Shown piece by piece: positions 1 to 8,742 of a stretch of 64,000 nucleotides of DNA (position 1 is the first letter of the stretch; every line of letters starts with the position of its first letter). This stretch comes from Billgrantia montanilacus (lineage in GTDB: Bacteria > Pseudomonadota > Gammaproteobacteria > Pseudomonadales > Halomonadaceae). The stretch covers positions 1 through 64,000 of the forward strand of contig NZ_QPII01000002.1 in NCBI RefSeq assembly GCF_003336675.1, given 5' to 3'. Both the position numbers and the translations under genes were made by a program. The notes beneath the pieces are model-generated. The model saw only the letters and a list, made by a program, of their open reading frames with translations. It had not been told where the DNA came from and ran no database searches.

Positions 1-1966
1 CGGCAGTCCACACCAGCTCGCCGTCGAGTCCGGTGACCGTGAGGCCAGCAGTGTCACCGAAGGCGAAAGTGGTAATCGCATCACTGCCAGCGGTGAAGGC
101 CAACTGGCCATCGACCACGTGACTGCCGTTCACGGTCTGGGCGTCGGCCAGGGCCAGGGTGAGGCTGCCGCCCTCGCCGTCCTCGTCGCCTGGCGTCGGG
201 CCGGTGCCGTCCTCGAGGGTGATGGTGTGGCTCTCTTCGGCCACGTCGCCGTCACCATCGGTCTTGATCAGGGTGAACTCGAGACTCGGGTTGCCGTCAC
301 TGTGATCAACGTCGGTGCCCGGCACGAAGCTCCAGGTGCCGTCGGCGTTGACGGTCAGCTCACCCAGCTCGGTGATGAAGCTGACGGATTCGCTGCCGGT
401 CAACAACTGAGTCTCGTCGCCAACCTGCACTTCCAGCGTGGCGCCGGCGCTGTCGGCGCCGGGGTCGCTGCTCCACGTACCGTCGATAACGTCACCACCT
501 TCGGTGGCAAGCGTGTCACCTGCCACGCCAACTTCGGGCAGGTCGTCAACGATGGTGACGTTGCCGCTCAGGTCGGCATTAATGGTGTCGGTAGCGGTGT
601 CGCCGTCCGCGTCGGTCACGGTCACGGTGGCGCTCACGCCCACCAGGCCGGCCGGCAGGCCGATGCTATCGGCGCCTTGCTCAGGATGATCCACCGGTCC
701 GGACTGGGTCACGGTGACCTCGCCGTTCTCGGCGTCAACCTCGATACGCAGCACTTCGCTGCCATTGGCGGTACCGATGACGATACCATCGACCAGTTCG
801 AAGACGATCGGCTCACCGCCACTCTCCAGGCCGTGCTCGATGTCGTTCAGGGTCAGTGCATAGCCGCTGATCACGGTGCTGCCGGCACCGTCGGCGCCGT
901 AGCTGGCATCGACCGCGGCGTTGAAGGCTACGGCCACGCTGCCGGTGGCGATGGAGGTGCCGTCAGCGGTCTCTTGATCGTAGGTGATCAGGGCCACTTC
1001 ACTCAGGTCGACGTCGCCCAGCTCGAGGCTCGGCACGTCATCCATGATGGTAAGGTTAAGTGTGCCCGTCGCCGTTCCGCTCTCGCTCGTTACCGTATAG
1101 GTCAGTCCGACCAAGGCTTCATCCAGACCTTCCTCATGTAGGAGGTTGTTGATCTGGGTGACAGTGAAAGCCCCCGTGCTGGGGTTGACTTCTAGGGTGA
1201 AGATATTGAGTTCACGCGCTGGTGAGAAGGCCGTAAGCGTATTGGTGCCGGCATCCCAGCTGAAGATCAGGGTTTCCTGGCCTACCTGTCTTTCGACGCC
1301 ATCCATGTCCGCAAAACTGACACTGCCACCGCTTCCGGAACCAAAGCTGAAGGGCAGCACGCCTGATGCCGTAGAGCCACCCTCTGCACTCAACAGCTCA
1401 TCGGAAAGGAGGAGACTGGCTTCACCGGCAGTGGGTGCAACTACTTCTTCTACTTCTTCTATTCCTTCTGCTTCATCCGCTTCAGCAACCAACAGCCCCG
1501 CCCCTTCAATTTCCGGCGGTTCTTCGAAGGCTCCCATACCAAACTCGAACGCCAGCGGGTCGACGTTTTCCGCAATACGGGCCAGTTGGACGAAGCTGTG
1601 GCCGCCATCGGCGCCGCCGCCCGGACCAGCACCGGCCGCGGTAGCATCAAGCACGTCGAGCAGGTCGAGCTCATCGTCGTCCAGGGCGGCCAGCAGGGCC
1701 TCCAGGTCTTCATCCAGGGCGCTGAACTCACCTATGTCCACAGGCAGGTCGGCATCGAGTTCGGGTGTCATGGCAACGACCTGACCACCCTCGATGACGG
1801 TCGGCTCCAGGCTATCGGCAAAATCGAGCTCAACGCGACCGTTATCCGACGTGATAAGCGACTCGCCCTCAGCCAGGGTGTCACCAACACGTAGCTCTCG
1901 CATGTTGCCATCGGCATCACGCGCCCAGGCCTGACCGGAAATGGATACGACAGTAGCAATGCTCAT
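1..1966 (-). CDS. LapA-type giant adhesin with N-terminal retention module (3' end beyond window)
   Basis: This is the N-terminal ~655 residues of a large type I-secreted adhesin; the gene continues past base 1. It opens MSIATVVSISGQAW, the start of LapA-family retention modules. A TAAG di-alanine site lies at residues 109-112, followed by a Gly-rich stretch and VQLARIAENVDPLAFEFG, as in LapA. In LapA proteins LapG cuts between the two alanines and c-di-GMP-bound LapD blocks this, so the folded module plugs the TolC-like pore and holds the adhesin on the cell. After an acidic linker (residues ~155-200) come Asp/Gly-rich Ig-like repeats of T1SS-143/VCBS type (for example LTVNADGTWSFVPG). No signal peptide is seen, as expected for a C-terminally targeted substrate. 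The exporter genes lie just upstream on the same strand. The fold and retention calls come from sequence; retention by the 6508-8742 channel is inferred. Confidence 0.9.
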   Translation of the reverse strand, partial: MSIATVVSISGQAWARDADGNMRELRVGDTLAEGESLITSDNGRVELDFADSLEPTVIEGGQVVAMTPELDADLPVDIGEFSALDEDLEALLAALDDDELDLLDVLDATAAGAGPGGGADGGHSFVQLARIAENVDPLAFEFGMGAFEEPPEIEGAGLLVAEADEAEGIEEVEEVVAPTAGEASLLLSDELLSAEGGSTASGVLPFSFGSGSGGSVSFADMDGVERQVGQETLIFSWDAGTNTLTAFSPARELNIFTLEVNPSTGAFTVTQINNLLHEEGLDEALVGLTYTVTSESGTATGTLNLTIMDDVPSLELGDVDLSEVALITYDQETADGTSIATGSVAVAFNAAVDASYGADGAGSTVISGYALTLNDIEHGLESGGEPIVFELVDGIVIGTANGSEVLRIEVDAENGEVTVTQSGPVDHPEQGADSIGLPAGLVGVSATVTVTDADGDTATDTINADLSGNVTIVDDLPEVGVAGDTLATEGGDVIDGTWSSDPGADSAGATLEVQVGDETQLLTGSESVSFITELGELTVNADGTWSFVPGTDVDHSDGNPSLEFTLIKTDGDGDVAEESHTITLEDGTGPTPGDEDGEGGSLTLALADAQTVNGSHVVDGQLAFTAGSDAITTFAFGDTAGLTVTGLDGELVWTA

Positions 1967-2117
1967 GTGGTGACTCCCTGCGAACTTGATCATTATCGGT
2001 GCCTGAACGGATCGGCCTGGCTCATTCGGACCGGCCCATTACTGGCTTATGCTGTCACATTAGGTTACGAAACGTTGCATTGATATTGGACCGATGGACA
2101 GGGGACACAAATAAGAA

Positions 2118-2141
2118 GCGCCCGACACGATGGGCGGGCGC
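2118..2141 (-). terminator. Probable rho-independent terminator after the LuxR-type regulator
   Basis: A 7-bp GC stem (GCGCCCG/CGGGCGC) with a 10-nt loop is followed on the minus strand by a T-rich run (TTCTTATTT). It would separate the secretion operon from the adhesin, which would then need its own promoter between about 1967 and 2117. Confidence 0.55.
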
Positions 2142-2173
2142 AATAACGAGCAGCAGGGGAAAAACGGCGCGAA

Positions 2174-2797
2174 TCAGTGACTGGGATCGGCGCTAACGAC
2201 TTCCTGTTGTGAAAGCCGCAGCACCAGCTGCATGCGGTCGCGAATGCCAAGCTTACGGAATATCGCGCCCAGGTGGGCCTTGACGGTCCGCTCGGTGATA
2301 TCGAGTTCACGGGCGACTTCCTTGTTGGTCCTGCCCTCGGCCACGGCGACAGCCACCGCCCGCTCCCGTTCGGTCAACGCTGCCAGAACGTCACCTTGCA
2401 TCCGCGCCCTGCCTCCCAGCGCCTTGAAGGTGCCCCCGACCACGCTGGTCAAGAGTTCGGGCAACACCCAGATGCCCTGATTGGTCGTGACAAGCGCCAC
2501 TTGACGCAGCAGTGCCGCAGGCGAAAGCGCGTGGGCATAGCCGCGAGCACCGGCATTCAGGGCTGACGATGCTTCAGCAGGGTCCGGGGTGTAACTCAGT
2601 ACGACCAGGATGGCACCCCGGTCAGCGAGCCCCCGGACAAGCGTCTCCCAGCCGTCGAGGTTACTCATGACCCATGCCAGATCACCTCGCCCCACCCGTT
2701 CCATCGCCTGTGTCGGCCCTACCCAGCTCGACTCGGGAAAAGCCATGCGCCAGCGAGGAATCTCGTCGCGTCCGTGACAAACGAAGAAATGTACCAT
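2174..2797 (-). CDS. LuxR-family response regulator with degenerate receiver, type I secretion operon
   Basis: A 207-residue protein with a receiver-like N-terminal half and a C-terminal LuxR/FixJ helix-turn-helix (residues ~140-200: LTERERAVAVAVAEG...ERTVKAHLGAIFRKLGI). In the receiver the usual phosphoacceptor Asp position falls in the segment WVMSNLDGW and is not Asp, so phosphorylation-independent or altered control is likely. The ATG at 2797 is chosen because it overlaps the adaptor stop codon by one base (TGATG) and has a GGGAG Shine-Dalgarno; an upstream in-frame ATG at 2824 lies inside the adaptor gene. LuxR-type regulators of this kind accompany adhesin/T1SS loci and probably control the adhesin or biofilm state; the target is not shown by sequence. 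Confidence 0.85.
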   Translation of the reverse strand: MVHFFVCHGRDEIPRWRMAFPESSWVGPTQAMERVGRGDLAWVMSNLDGWETLVRGLADRGAILVVLSYTPDPAEASSALNAGARGYAHALSPAALLRQVALVTTNQGIWVLPELLTSVVGGTFKALGGRARMQGDVLAALTERERAVAVAVAEGRTNKEVARELDITERTVKAHLGAIFRKLGIRDRMQLVLRLSQQEVVSADPSH

Positions 2798-4227
2798 CAA
2801 CGTTCTCCCATAGAGTCGCTCCATGCCCGCAGGACAGGCTTGAGCAGATACTGCATCACGGTGCGCTTTCCGGTCATGACATCAACCTGAGCGGTCATGC
2901 CGGGTATCACCGACAGCTCGCTCGCGAGCTCCTCGCCTTCGAGCGTCCGCACACGAACCAGGTAATAGGTGTTGCCTTCATCGTCGGTGATAGTATCGGC
3001 ACTGATATGGTCAAGTTCGGCCTGCAATCCGCCGTAAATGGCAAAGTCGTAGGCGGTCAACTTGATAGTGGCGGGCTGCCCGGGACGCAGGAAGGCGATG
3101 TCCTGGGGGGCGATTCGCGCTTCGACTAGCAGCTGGTCATCGCTGGGAATGATATCCACCACCTCCTGGCCGGCTTGTGCGACGCCACCGATGGTGTTGA
3201 TCGCCAGGCGCTGCACCACGCCACTGACAGGGGAACGCACCTCGGCAAGACGCACCCGATCCTCGAGACCGGCGCTCGACTCGTCCAGTGCATTGAGATC
3301 ACCCAGGGTCTGGGCTAGATCGTTGCGCCAGTCGCTGCGCCTTTCGATACTCACTTCACGCAGCTGTGTCCTCGACTCTTCCACCGCCGCTTCGAGCCTT
3401 GCCACCGCCGATGCCGCCTGGTTGCGCTCACCGGTGGCCCGCGACACCTCCCGTTCCAACCGCAGGATGTCTACCTCTGAAACAGCCCCGGACTGCAGCA
3501 GTGGTCGGGTCAGGTTCAGTTCCTGGCCGGCCATGTTGGCTTCGCGCTGGGCCGTGTCTCGTCTGGCTTTCGCCTCGTTGAGTTCCTCCTCGCGCTGGCG
3601 GATACGGTCCCGAAGGATGCTCTCCTGCTCGCGCAGTTCTTCACGGCGGCTCTCGTAAACCTCGCGTTCCTGGGCCACGATATGGGGCGCCTCGGTACGC
3701 AGGTCCTCATCCGGATCGAATGGGGTATCCGTTATCAAGGCACGGAGACGCTCGGCCCGGGCCTTGAGCGACAGCGCCTGGGCCCGGTTCTCGCGGAAGT
3801 TTGCCACGAAGCGGGTGGGATCGATGCGCATCAATACCTCTCCCGCCTCGACCATCTGCCCTTCCCGAACCAGGATCTCCTGGACCACACCGCCGTCGAA
3901 TGACTGGACCTTCTGCAGTTGACTGGAGGGGATGACCCTCCCCGTACCGCGCGTCACTTCGTCGATGGACGCGAAGTAAGCCCAGGTGACCAGCGCTGCC
4001 ACGGCAAGCGCAAAGGTGTAGAGGAACGCCCGCGCCCGAATCGGATCCTGCTGCATGCGCGCCCAGTCGGCGTCGCTGGCCCAATCGCGATTGAGGTGGG
4101 CCGACGTGACCCGTCGGGAGAAGAGCCGGTCGATGAACGGCCGAAACGGCTTGCCGCCCACCTCTGAAAAGCGCCCGATCGCCTCGAACCCCTGCTGCTC
4201 GGCCGTTGGCCCTTTCGCCTTCGCCAT
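2797..4227 (-). CDS. lapC: HlyD/LapC-family periplasmic adaptor of type I secretion system
   Basis: The 476-residue membrane-fusion protein links the inner-membrane ABC exporter to the outer-membrane channel. It has a ~75-residue cytoplasmic N-terminus, one membrane helix (LYTFALAVAALVTWAYFA), a lipoyl-like half (VVQEILVREGQMVEAGEVL), a long heptad-rich hairpin (residues ~170-310), the second lipoyl half (RSPVSGVVQRLAI) and a beta-barrel domain rich in HlyD motifs (PGQPATIKLTAYDF, VIPGMTAQVDV). Length matches LapC/HlyD proteins. Its ATG overlaps the upstream ABC stop (TGATG), so translation is coupled. The symbol is by analogy to the Pseudomonas lap locus. Confidence 0.92.
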   Translation of the reverse strand: MAKAKGPTAEQQGFEAIGRFSEVGGKPFRPFIDRLFSRRVTSAHLNRDWASDADWARMQQDPIRARAFLYTFALAVAALVTWAYFASIDEVTRGTGRVIPSSQLQKVQSFDGGVVQEILVREGQMVEAGEVLMRIDPTRFVANFRENRAQALSLKARAERLRALITDTPFDPDEDLRTEAPHIVAQEREVYESRREELREQESILRDRIRQREEELNEAKARRDTAQREANMAGQELNLTRPLLQSGAVSEVDILRLEREVSRATGERNQAASAVARLEAAVEESRTQLREVSIERRSDWRNDLAQTLGDLNALDESSAGLEDRVRLAEVRSPVSGVVQRLAINTIGGVAQAGQEVVDIIPSDDQLLVEARIAPQDIAFLRPGQPATIKLTAYDFAIYGGLQAELDHISADTITDDEGNTYYLVRVRTLEGEELASELSVIPGMTAQVDVMTGKRTVMQYLLKPVLRAWSDSMGER

Positions 4228-6404
4228 CAGCTGGCCCTCCCGATCTGCCCCTTGCGCAAGGCCTCGACCACCTTGTCGCGAGGACCGTCGGCGACCACCT
4301 TGCCGGCGTCGATGACGATGATACGATCGACCAGCGACAGCAATGACGTCCGATGTGTGACGACGATCATGGTCTTGCCCTGGGCATAGGACTGGAGACT
4401 CGCCTTGAAGCTCTCCTCGCTGGCGTGGTCCATGGAGCTGGATGGCTCATCCAGCAGCAGTATCTGGGGGTCGTGCACCAGCGCACGGGCAATGGCAACG
4501 GCCTGGCGCTGGCCGCCGGATAACGACTGGCCTCGTTCGCCCACCTGCAGGTCGACGCCGTGGGGGTGAGAGTTGACCAGACCCTGCAGGCCGGCCAGTT
4601 CTAGGGCACGCAGCAGCGCCTCGTCGTCCACCCCATCGCTGCCCCCACCCGCCACCACGTTGTCACGCAACGAACCGAAGAACAGGCTGACATCCTGGGG
4701 AACGTAGCCGATATGTCGCCTCAACTGGATAGGGTCGAACTGGCGAATGTCGACCCCGTCCACCAGGATGGCCCCGCCAGTGGGTTGGTAGAGCCCCAGC
4801 ATCAACTTGTTCAGCGTCGACTTGCCACATCCCACCCGGCCCAGCAGCGCCACCTTCTCGCCAGGCTCGATCTTCAGGGAGATATCGCGCAGGGCATCGC
4901 GCTCCTCTTCCGGATAGCGCAGCGTCACCTTATCGAAGCGGATCTCACCGCGGATGACGGGCCGGCTGATGAACTGCTTGCCCTCGGGCCGCTCCACCGG
5001 GCGCTCCATTACGCCATTGAGCGACTGCAAAGCCGTGGATGACTGGTGATATTGAGCCAGCAGCGCCGCGGCCTGGCTGACCGGTGCCATGGCGCGGGAC
5101 GAGAGCAGATAGGCCGCGATCAGGCCACCTTGGGTCAACTGGCCATCGATGATCAGGTAGACGCCGATGATGATTACGCTGACGGCGACGCTGTGTTGCG
5201 CCCACTGGGCGACGCTGGACACCGAGGAGCTGACCAGGCGCAACTGGGCTGACGTACGCGACAGGAACGCGCTCGCCTTCTCCCAGGAGCCCTGAATACG
5301 ACTCTCGGCACGCAGCGTCTTGACGGTTTCCAGGTTCGAGATCGACTCCACCAGGGTGGCATTGCGCTGCGCACCGATCCGCCACGTCGTCTCGGAAAGC
5401 TCATGCAGCTTGCCCTGCGCAGCCATGGCATAAAGCAGGACGAACAGGATGCCGGCAATGACGGGCAGAACAAGCGGCGGGCCAATCAGGGCGATAATGC
5501 CGGCAAACAGCAACACGAACGGCAGATCGACCAGGGAGACCACCGTTGCAGAGCCGATGAAGGCCCGTACCGATTCGAAGGACTGCAGGGTGGCGGCAAA
5601 GGAGCCCGTGGAGGCCGGTCGCGCCTCCATGCGCAGGCCCAGCACCCTGGCCATAATTGAGGACGAAAGCTTGACGTCGGCTCGGCTGGCGGCGAGGTCG
5701 ACGAAGGCGTTGCGCATCAAGCGAAGCACCAGGTCGAAACAGAGCACGACAAAGATACCGGCGGCCAGGACCCAGAGCGTCTCGGTCGCCTGATTGGGGA
5801 CCACCCGATCATAGACGTTGAGTACGAACAGCGGCATCGCCACGGCGAACAGGTTGATCAGGAACGAGCCGATGATGACGTCGCGGTAGAGCTTGCGATT
5901 CTCACGGATCACGCCCCAGAACCAGTGGCGAGCCCGCTGCTGCTTCACTTCAGGTCCGCGCTCATCGAAACGGAAACGGGGACGCACATAGATGGCCTGG
6001 CCGCTGTAACTGTCGAGCAAGCCATCGAGATTGACTTCGGCGACTGCCTCTCCCAGTTCGGGAAAGATCACCTGAGCCTGTCGTTTCTTGATATCCAGGG
6101 CGACAAGCACGCAGGCGCGGCCCGGCTCAAGCAGCAGGACGACAGGAAAGAGCGCAGGATTGAGTTGTATCAGGCGGCTCTTGACGATTCTTGCCGTCAT
6201 GCCGGCCCGACTGGCTGCACGAGGAAAGACACCGGGCGTGAGCCTGCCGTCTTCGAGCGGTAGGCCCGCCGTCAGGGACTCGTCAGTGACACCGTGATCA
6301 TGCGCAAGGGCGATACTCTGCAGGCAAGCGAGCAGTTCGTCGTGCACTGCGGACCGCGCCGACTCCGGTGCCGGTTCAAAATTTTCCTGTAGGGTCACAG
6401 CCAC
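4227..6404 (-). CDS. lapB: LapB-like type I secretion ABC exporter with C39-like domain
   Basis: The 725-residue half-transporter has three parts: an N-terminal C39-like domain (residues ~20-150), a six-helix transmembrane domain (~170-450) and a nucleotide-binding domain. The C39-like domain does not show the catalytic Cys/His of true peptidases, as in RTX and LapA exporters, which bind but do not cut the substrate. In the ATPase the Walker A is GRVGCGKST, with Cys where Ser is usual; the Q-loop is VPQDVSLFFG, the signature LSGGQRQAVAIARAL, the Walker B ILLLDEPSSSMD and the switch His is in VVTHRTSLL. All ATPase motifs are intact. It exports the neighbouring adhesin (inferred). It lies 103 bp after the channel gene and overlaps the adaptor gene by one base. 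Confidence 0.93.
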   Translation of the reverse strand: MAVTLQENFEPAPESARSAVHDELLACLQSIALAHDHGVTDESLTAGLPLEDGRLTPGVFPRAASRAGMTARIVKSRLIQLNPALFPVVLLLEPGRACVLVALDIKKRQAQVIFPELGEAVAEVNLDGLLDSYSGQAIYVRPRFRFDERGPEVKQQRARHWFWGVIRENRKLYRDVIIGSFLINLFAVAMPLFVLNVYDRVVPNQATETLWVLAAGIFVVLCFDLVLRLMRNAFVDLAASRADVKLSSSIMARVLGLRMEARPASTGSFAATLQSFESVRAFIGSATVVSLVDLPFVLLFAGIIALIGPPLVLPVIAGILFVLLYAMAAQGKLHELSETTWRIGAQRNATLVESISNLETVKTLRAESRIQGSWEKASAFLSRTSAQLRLVSSSVSSVAQWAQHSVAVSVIIIGVYLIIDGQLTQGGLIAAYLLSSRAMAPVSQAAALLAQYHQSSTALQSLNGVMERPVERPEGKQFISRPVIRGEIRFDKVTLRYPEEERDALRDISLKIEPGEKVALLGRVGCGKSTLNKLMLGLYQPTGGAILVDGVDIRQFDPIQLRRHIGYVPQDVSLFFGSLRDNVVAGGGSDGVDDEALLRALELAGLQGLVNSHPHGVDLQVGERGQSLSGGQRQAVAIARALVHDPQILLLDEPSSSMDHASEESFKASLQSYAQGKTMIVVTHRTSLLSLVDRIIVIDAGKVVADGPRDKVVEALRKGQIGRAS

Positions 6405-6507
6405 CTCTTGCGAAAGCGGGAGCGATGCAGGCTGCAGCGGACGTGCGGCCTGACATCAGGCAATGGCCCGGCCGTAACCGGGCTCATAGGGAGAGCATCG
6501 CTCGTGA

Positions 6508-8742
6508 CTAGCCACGCACCGCATAGGCGTCGTGATACCCCATCCGGTCGAGCCGGGTCTGGAGCTCATCCAGTTCGCGAGAGTCGATCGGCCCCAGACG
6601 AACCCGGTGCAAGCCGGAACTGCTGGCGAGGGTGGCTGGACGATCCAGCACGCGGCTCAGCTCATCACGCAGGCCAAGCGCCGATTCCTCCTGTGACAGC
6701 GCTGCGACCTGCAGGAACACGGCATGTTCCGGCACGATAGCTGCAATATTGGTGCGTTCGATGTCAGCCAAACCCTGCGGGATGTTGACATAGAGGCCCA
6801 GGGGTGCCTCGATCGCCTGCTCGGCCGTTTCCGGCTTCCGCGCATCAGGCTTGGACACGCTGCCGAACACGGGTTCGGCCTGCGGCCCCTGCTGCTGAAG
6901 GCGGCTGGCATTCTCCTGGCGAGTTTCCAGGGTTACCTCTACACGACGATTCTGCTGACGCCCCTGAGTCGTGTCGTTGCTGGCAATGGGCTGCCGGGAA
7001 CCGTAACCCCGCGTTTCGATCAGGTTGCGCGGCACGCCCTGGCTGGCCAGGTAGTCGGCAACGCTATCTGCACGGCGCTGTGACAGAGGGTCATTGATGG
7101 CATCGGTGCCGGTGCTGTCGGCATGGCCAGCGATGAAGACGCCGCCGAGGTTTTCCCGATTGCGAATCTGGGTGACCAGCGCATCGAGTTCGGTCCTGGC
7201 GTTCGGAGTCAGATCCGCACTGTTCACGGCAAACAGGGCATCGGCGGACAGGGTGACATCCGGCACCCGGACAGGTGCCGGGAGGTCCGCCCCACCGGTC
7301 AGGTCCGCCAGGGTAAAGCCGGCGGGGCCCTGCACCGGGCAGATCACGCTGGGATCGAGTTCGACACCGTCGCTGCCCATTTCCGCGAGAGTGGGCATGT
7401 CATCACGCGCCACACCCAGCACCTGCATCAACTGCCCCATGGCTGCCAGCGTGCGGGCATCGGCGAGCACGACGTCATATTCGGCGTTCACGTAGGCGCG
7501 GCTAGCCTCGAAGTATTCGTTTTCGCTGTCCAGCACGTCGAGCAGCGTACGCTCTCCAATATCGAACTGCTGCTGGTAAGCACCGCGAACACGGTCGATG
7601 GACTGGCGATGCTCATTCAGGTACTGCATCTGTTCGCGCAGTCGCTGAGTGTCGTTATAGGCGATCTGGGTGGTCTGTCTGACATCGTTACACGCCTTGT
7701 CGCGCAAGTTGATCGACTGCTCGACACGGTCGCTGGCGGCACGGAAGGAGGCCAGGTCGCTGCCACCACGGTACAGGTTCATGCTCGCGACCAGCTCGAT
7801 GCTGTGCTGGTCGCGACGCCCCGCTATACCACTTTCGTTGTTGGTGCCGGTACGGCCTCGCAGGTCCAGCCTGGGCTGGAACCCCGCCCGGGTACCCGCC
7901 TGTTCGGCGCGCGACGCCTCGATATTCTCGATGGCGGCATGGAAGTCGGGATTCCCCTCGAAGGCCATGTTGACCGCGTCGGCCACCGACGGCGGCAGGC
8001 GGTCATCGAGCTGTGGCGCCGGGGCGAGGTTCTCGGCAGGCAGGGAGCCCACGATCCGCTGGTACCGTGCCGTCACATCGTGCAGGTTGGAGGCTTCGGT
8101 CATCAGGTTGGACTCGGCCAGCGCCAGGCGACCAGAGATCTGCTGGAGGTCGACCCCACGCCCTGCGCCAGAACGCACCCGGTCTTCGATCTGTCGGAAG
8201 ACGCGCTGATGTTCGGCATAGTTGTCCTGGGCCAGACGCACCAGGTCCCGATAACGGCTGACATCCAGATAGGCACGCGCCGCTTCGAGCGCCACGTTCT
8301 CGCTGGCACCCAGCAGCTCGTAGTAGCGCACCAGCTTGGCACGGTCCAGACGCTCAACCTCGCTGCGCGTGGCGAAACCATCATAGATCATCTGGTTCAG
8401 CGTCAGCTCGGCGAAATCGGTCTCGTAGCTACCGCGCCCATCCCCTTGGGTATCTTCACGGCCGATGCCGGCCGATACATCGATACTGGGCAGGTAGTTG
8501 CCGCGAGCCACCCCCACATCGTTTCCGGCAGCACTCAGCCCGTTCCAGGCTGCCTGTACTTCAGGGTTGGTGGTGAGTGCCTGACGAATGACCTGCTGCA
8601 GGTCGGAAGCCCCCGGAGAAGCCATACCCGGAGGAAGGCTTTGCGCCACGGCAGCAGTAATTGGAAGCAGGGTCAACGACGAGCTCAGTACGACGGCCTT
8701 GGCCAGAAGGCGGGCACGCGAGAAGTCAGTATTCTTTTTCAT
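6508..8742 (-). CDS. TolC-family outer-membrane channel fused to OmpA and SPOR domains
   Basis: A 744-residue exported protein, first gene of the adhesin secretion operon. After a signal peptide ending near AVAQ it has a TolC/LapE-type efflux domain (residues ~45-450, typical duplicated coiled-coil layout: LDYSENEY-like and ALEAARAYLDV segments). An OmpA C-terminal peptidoglycan-binding domain follows (~495-605: FIAGHADSTGT, LSQRRADSVADYL, NRRVEVTLE). A terminal SPOR-like domain spans ~665-740 (HAVFLQVAALSQEESA, GLHRVRLGPI). Ordinary TolC proteins are ~430-480 residues and have neither addition. The extra domains should tether the pore to peptidoglycan, plausible for a pore that must hold a retained LapA-type adhesin. 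The start fits MKKN with the signal peptide; an AAGGGAA-type Shine-Dalgarno precedes it. Confidence 0.9.
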   Translation of the reverse strand: MKKNTDFSRARLLAKAVVLSSSLTLLPITAAVAQSLPPGMASPGASDLQQVIRQALTTNPEVQAAWNGLSAAGNDVGVARGNYLPSIDVSAGIGREDTQGDGRGSYETDFAELTLNQMIYDGFATRSEVERLDRAKLVRYYELLGASENVALEAARAYLDVSRYRDLVRLAQDNYAEHQRVFRQIEDRVRSGAGRGVDLQQISGRLALAESNLMTEASNLHDVTARYQRIVGSLPAENLAPAPQLDDRLPPSVADAVNMAFEGNPDFHAAIENIEASRAEQAGTRAGFQPRLDLRGRTGTNNESGIAGRRDQHSIELVASMNLYRGGSDLASFRAASDRVEQSINLRDKACNDVRQTTQIAYNDTQRLREQMQYLNEHRQSIDRVRGAYQQQFDIGERTLLDVLDSENEYFEASRAYVNAEYDVVLADARTLAAMGQLMQVLGVARDDMPTLAEMGSDGVELDPSVICPVQGPAGFTLADLTGGADLPAPVRVPDVTLSADALFAVNSADLTPNARTELDALVTQIRNRENLGGVFIAGHADSTGTDAINDPLSQRRADSVADYLASQGVPRNLIETRGYGSRQPIASNDTTQGRQQNRRVEVTLETRQENASRLQQQGPQAEPVFGSVSKPDARKPETAEQAIEAPLGLYVNIPQGLADIERTNIAAIVPEHAVFLQVAALSQEESALGLRDELSRVLDRPATLASSSGLHRVRLGPIDSRELDELQTRLDRMGYHDAYAVRG

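Noticed and set aside
119..1141. 340-codon plus-strand open frame
   Set aside because: It lies antisense to the adhesin, whose frame has clear LapA and Ig-like repeat character. High GC and repeated Asp/Gly codons keep the opposite strand open.
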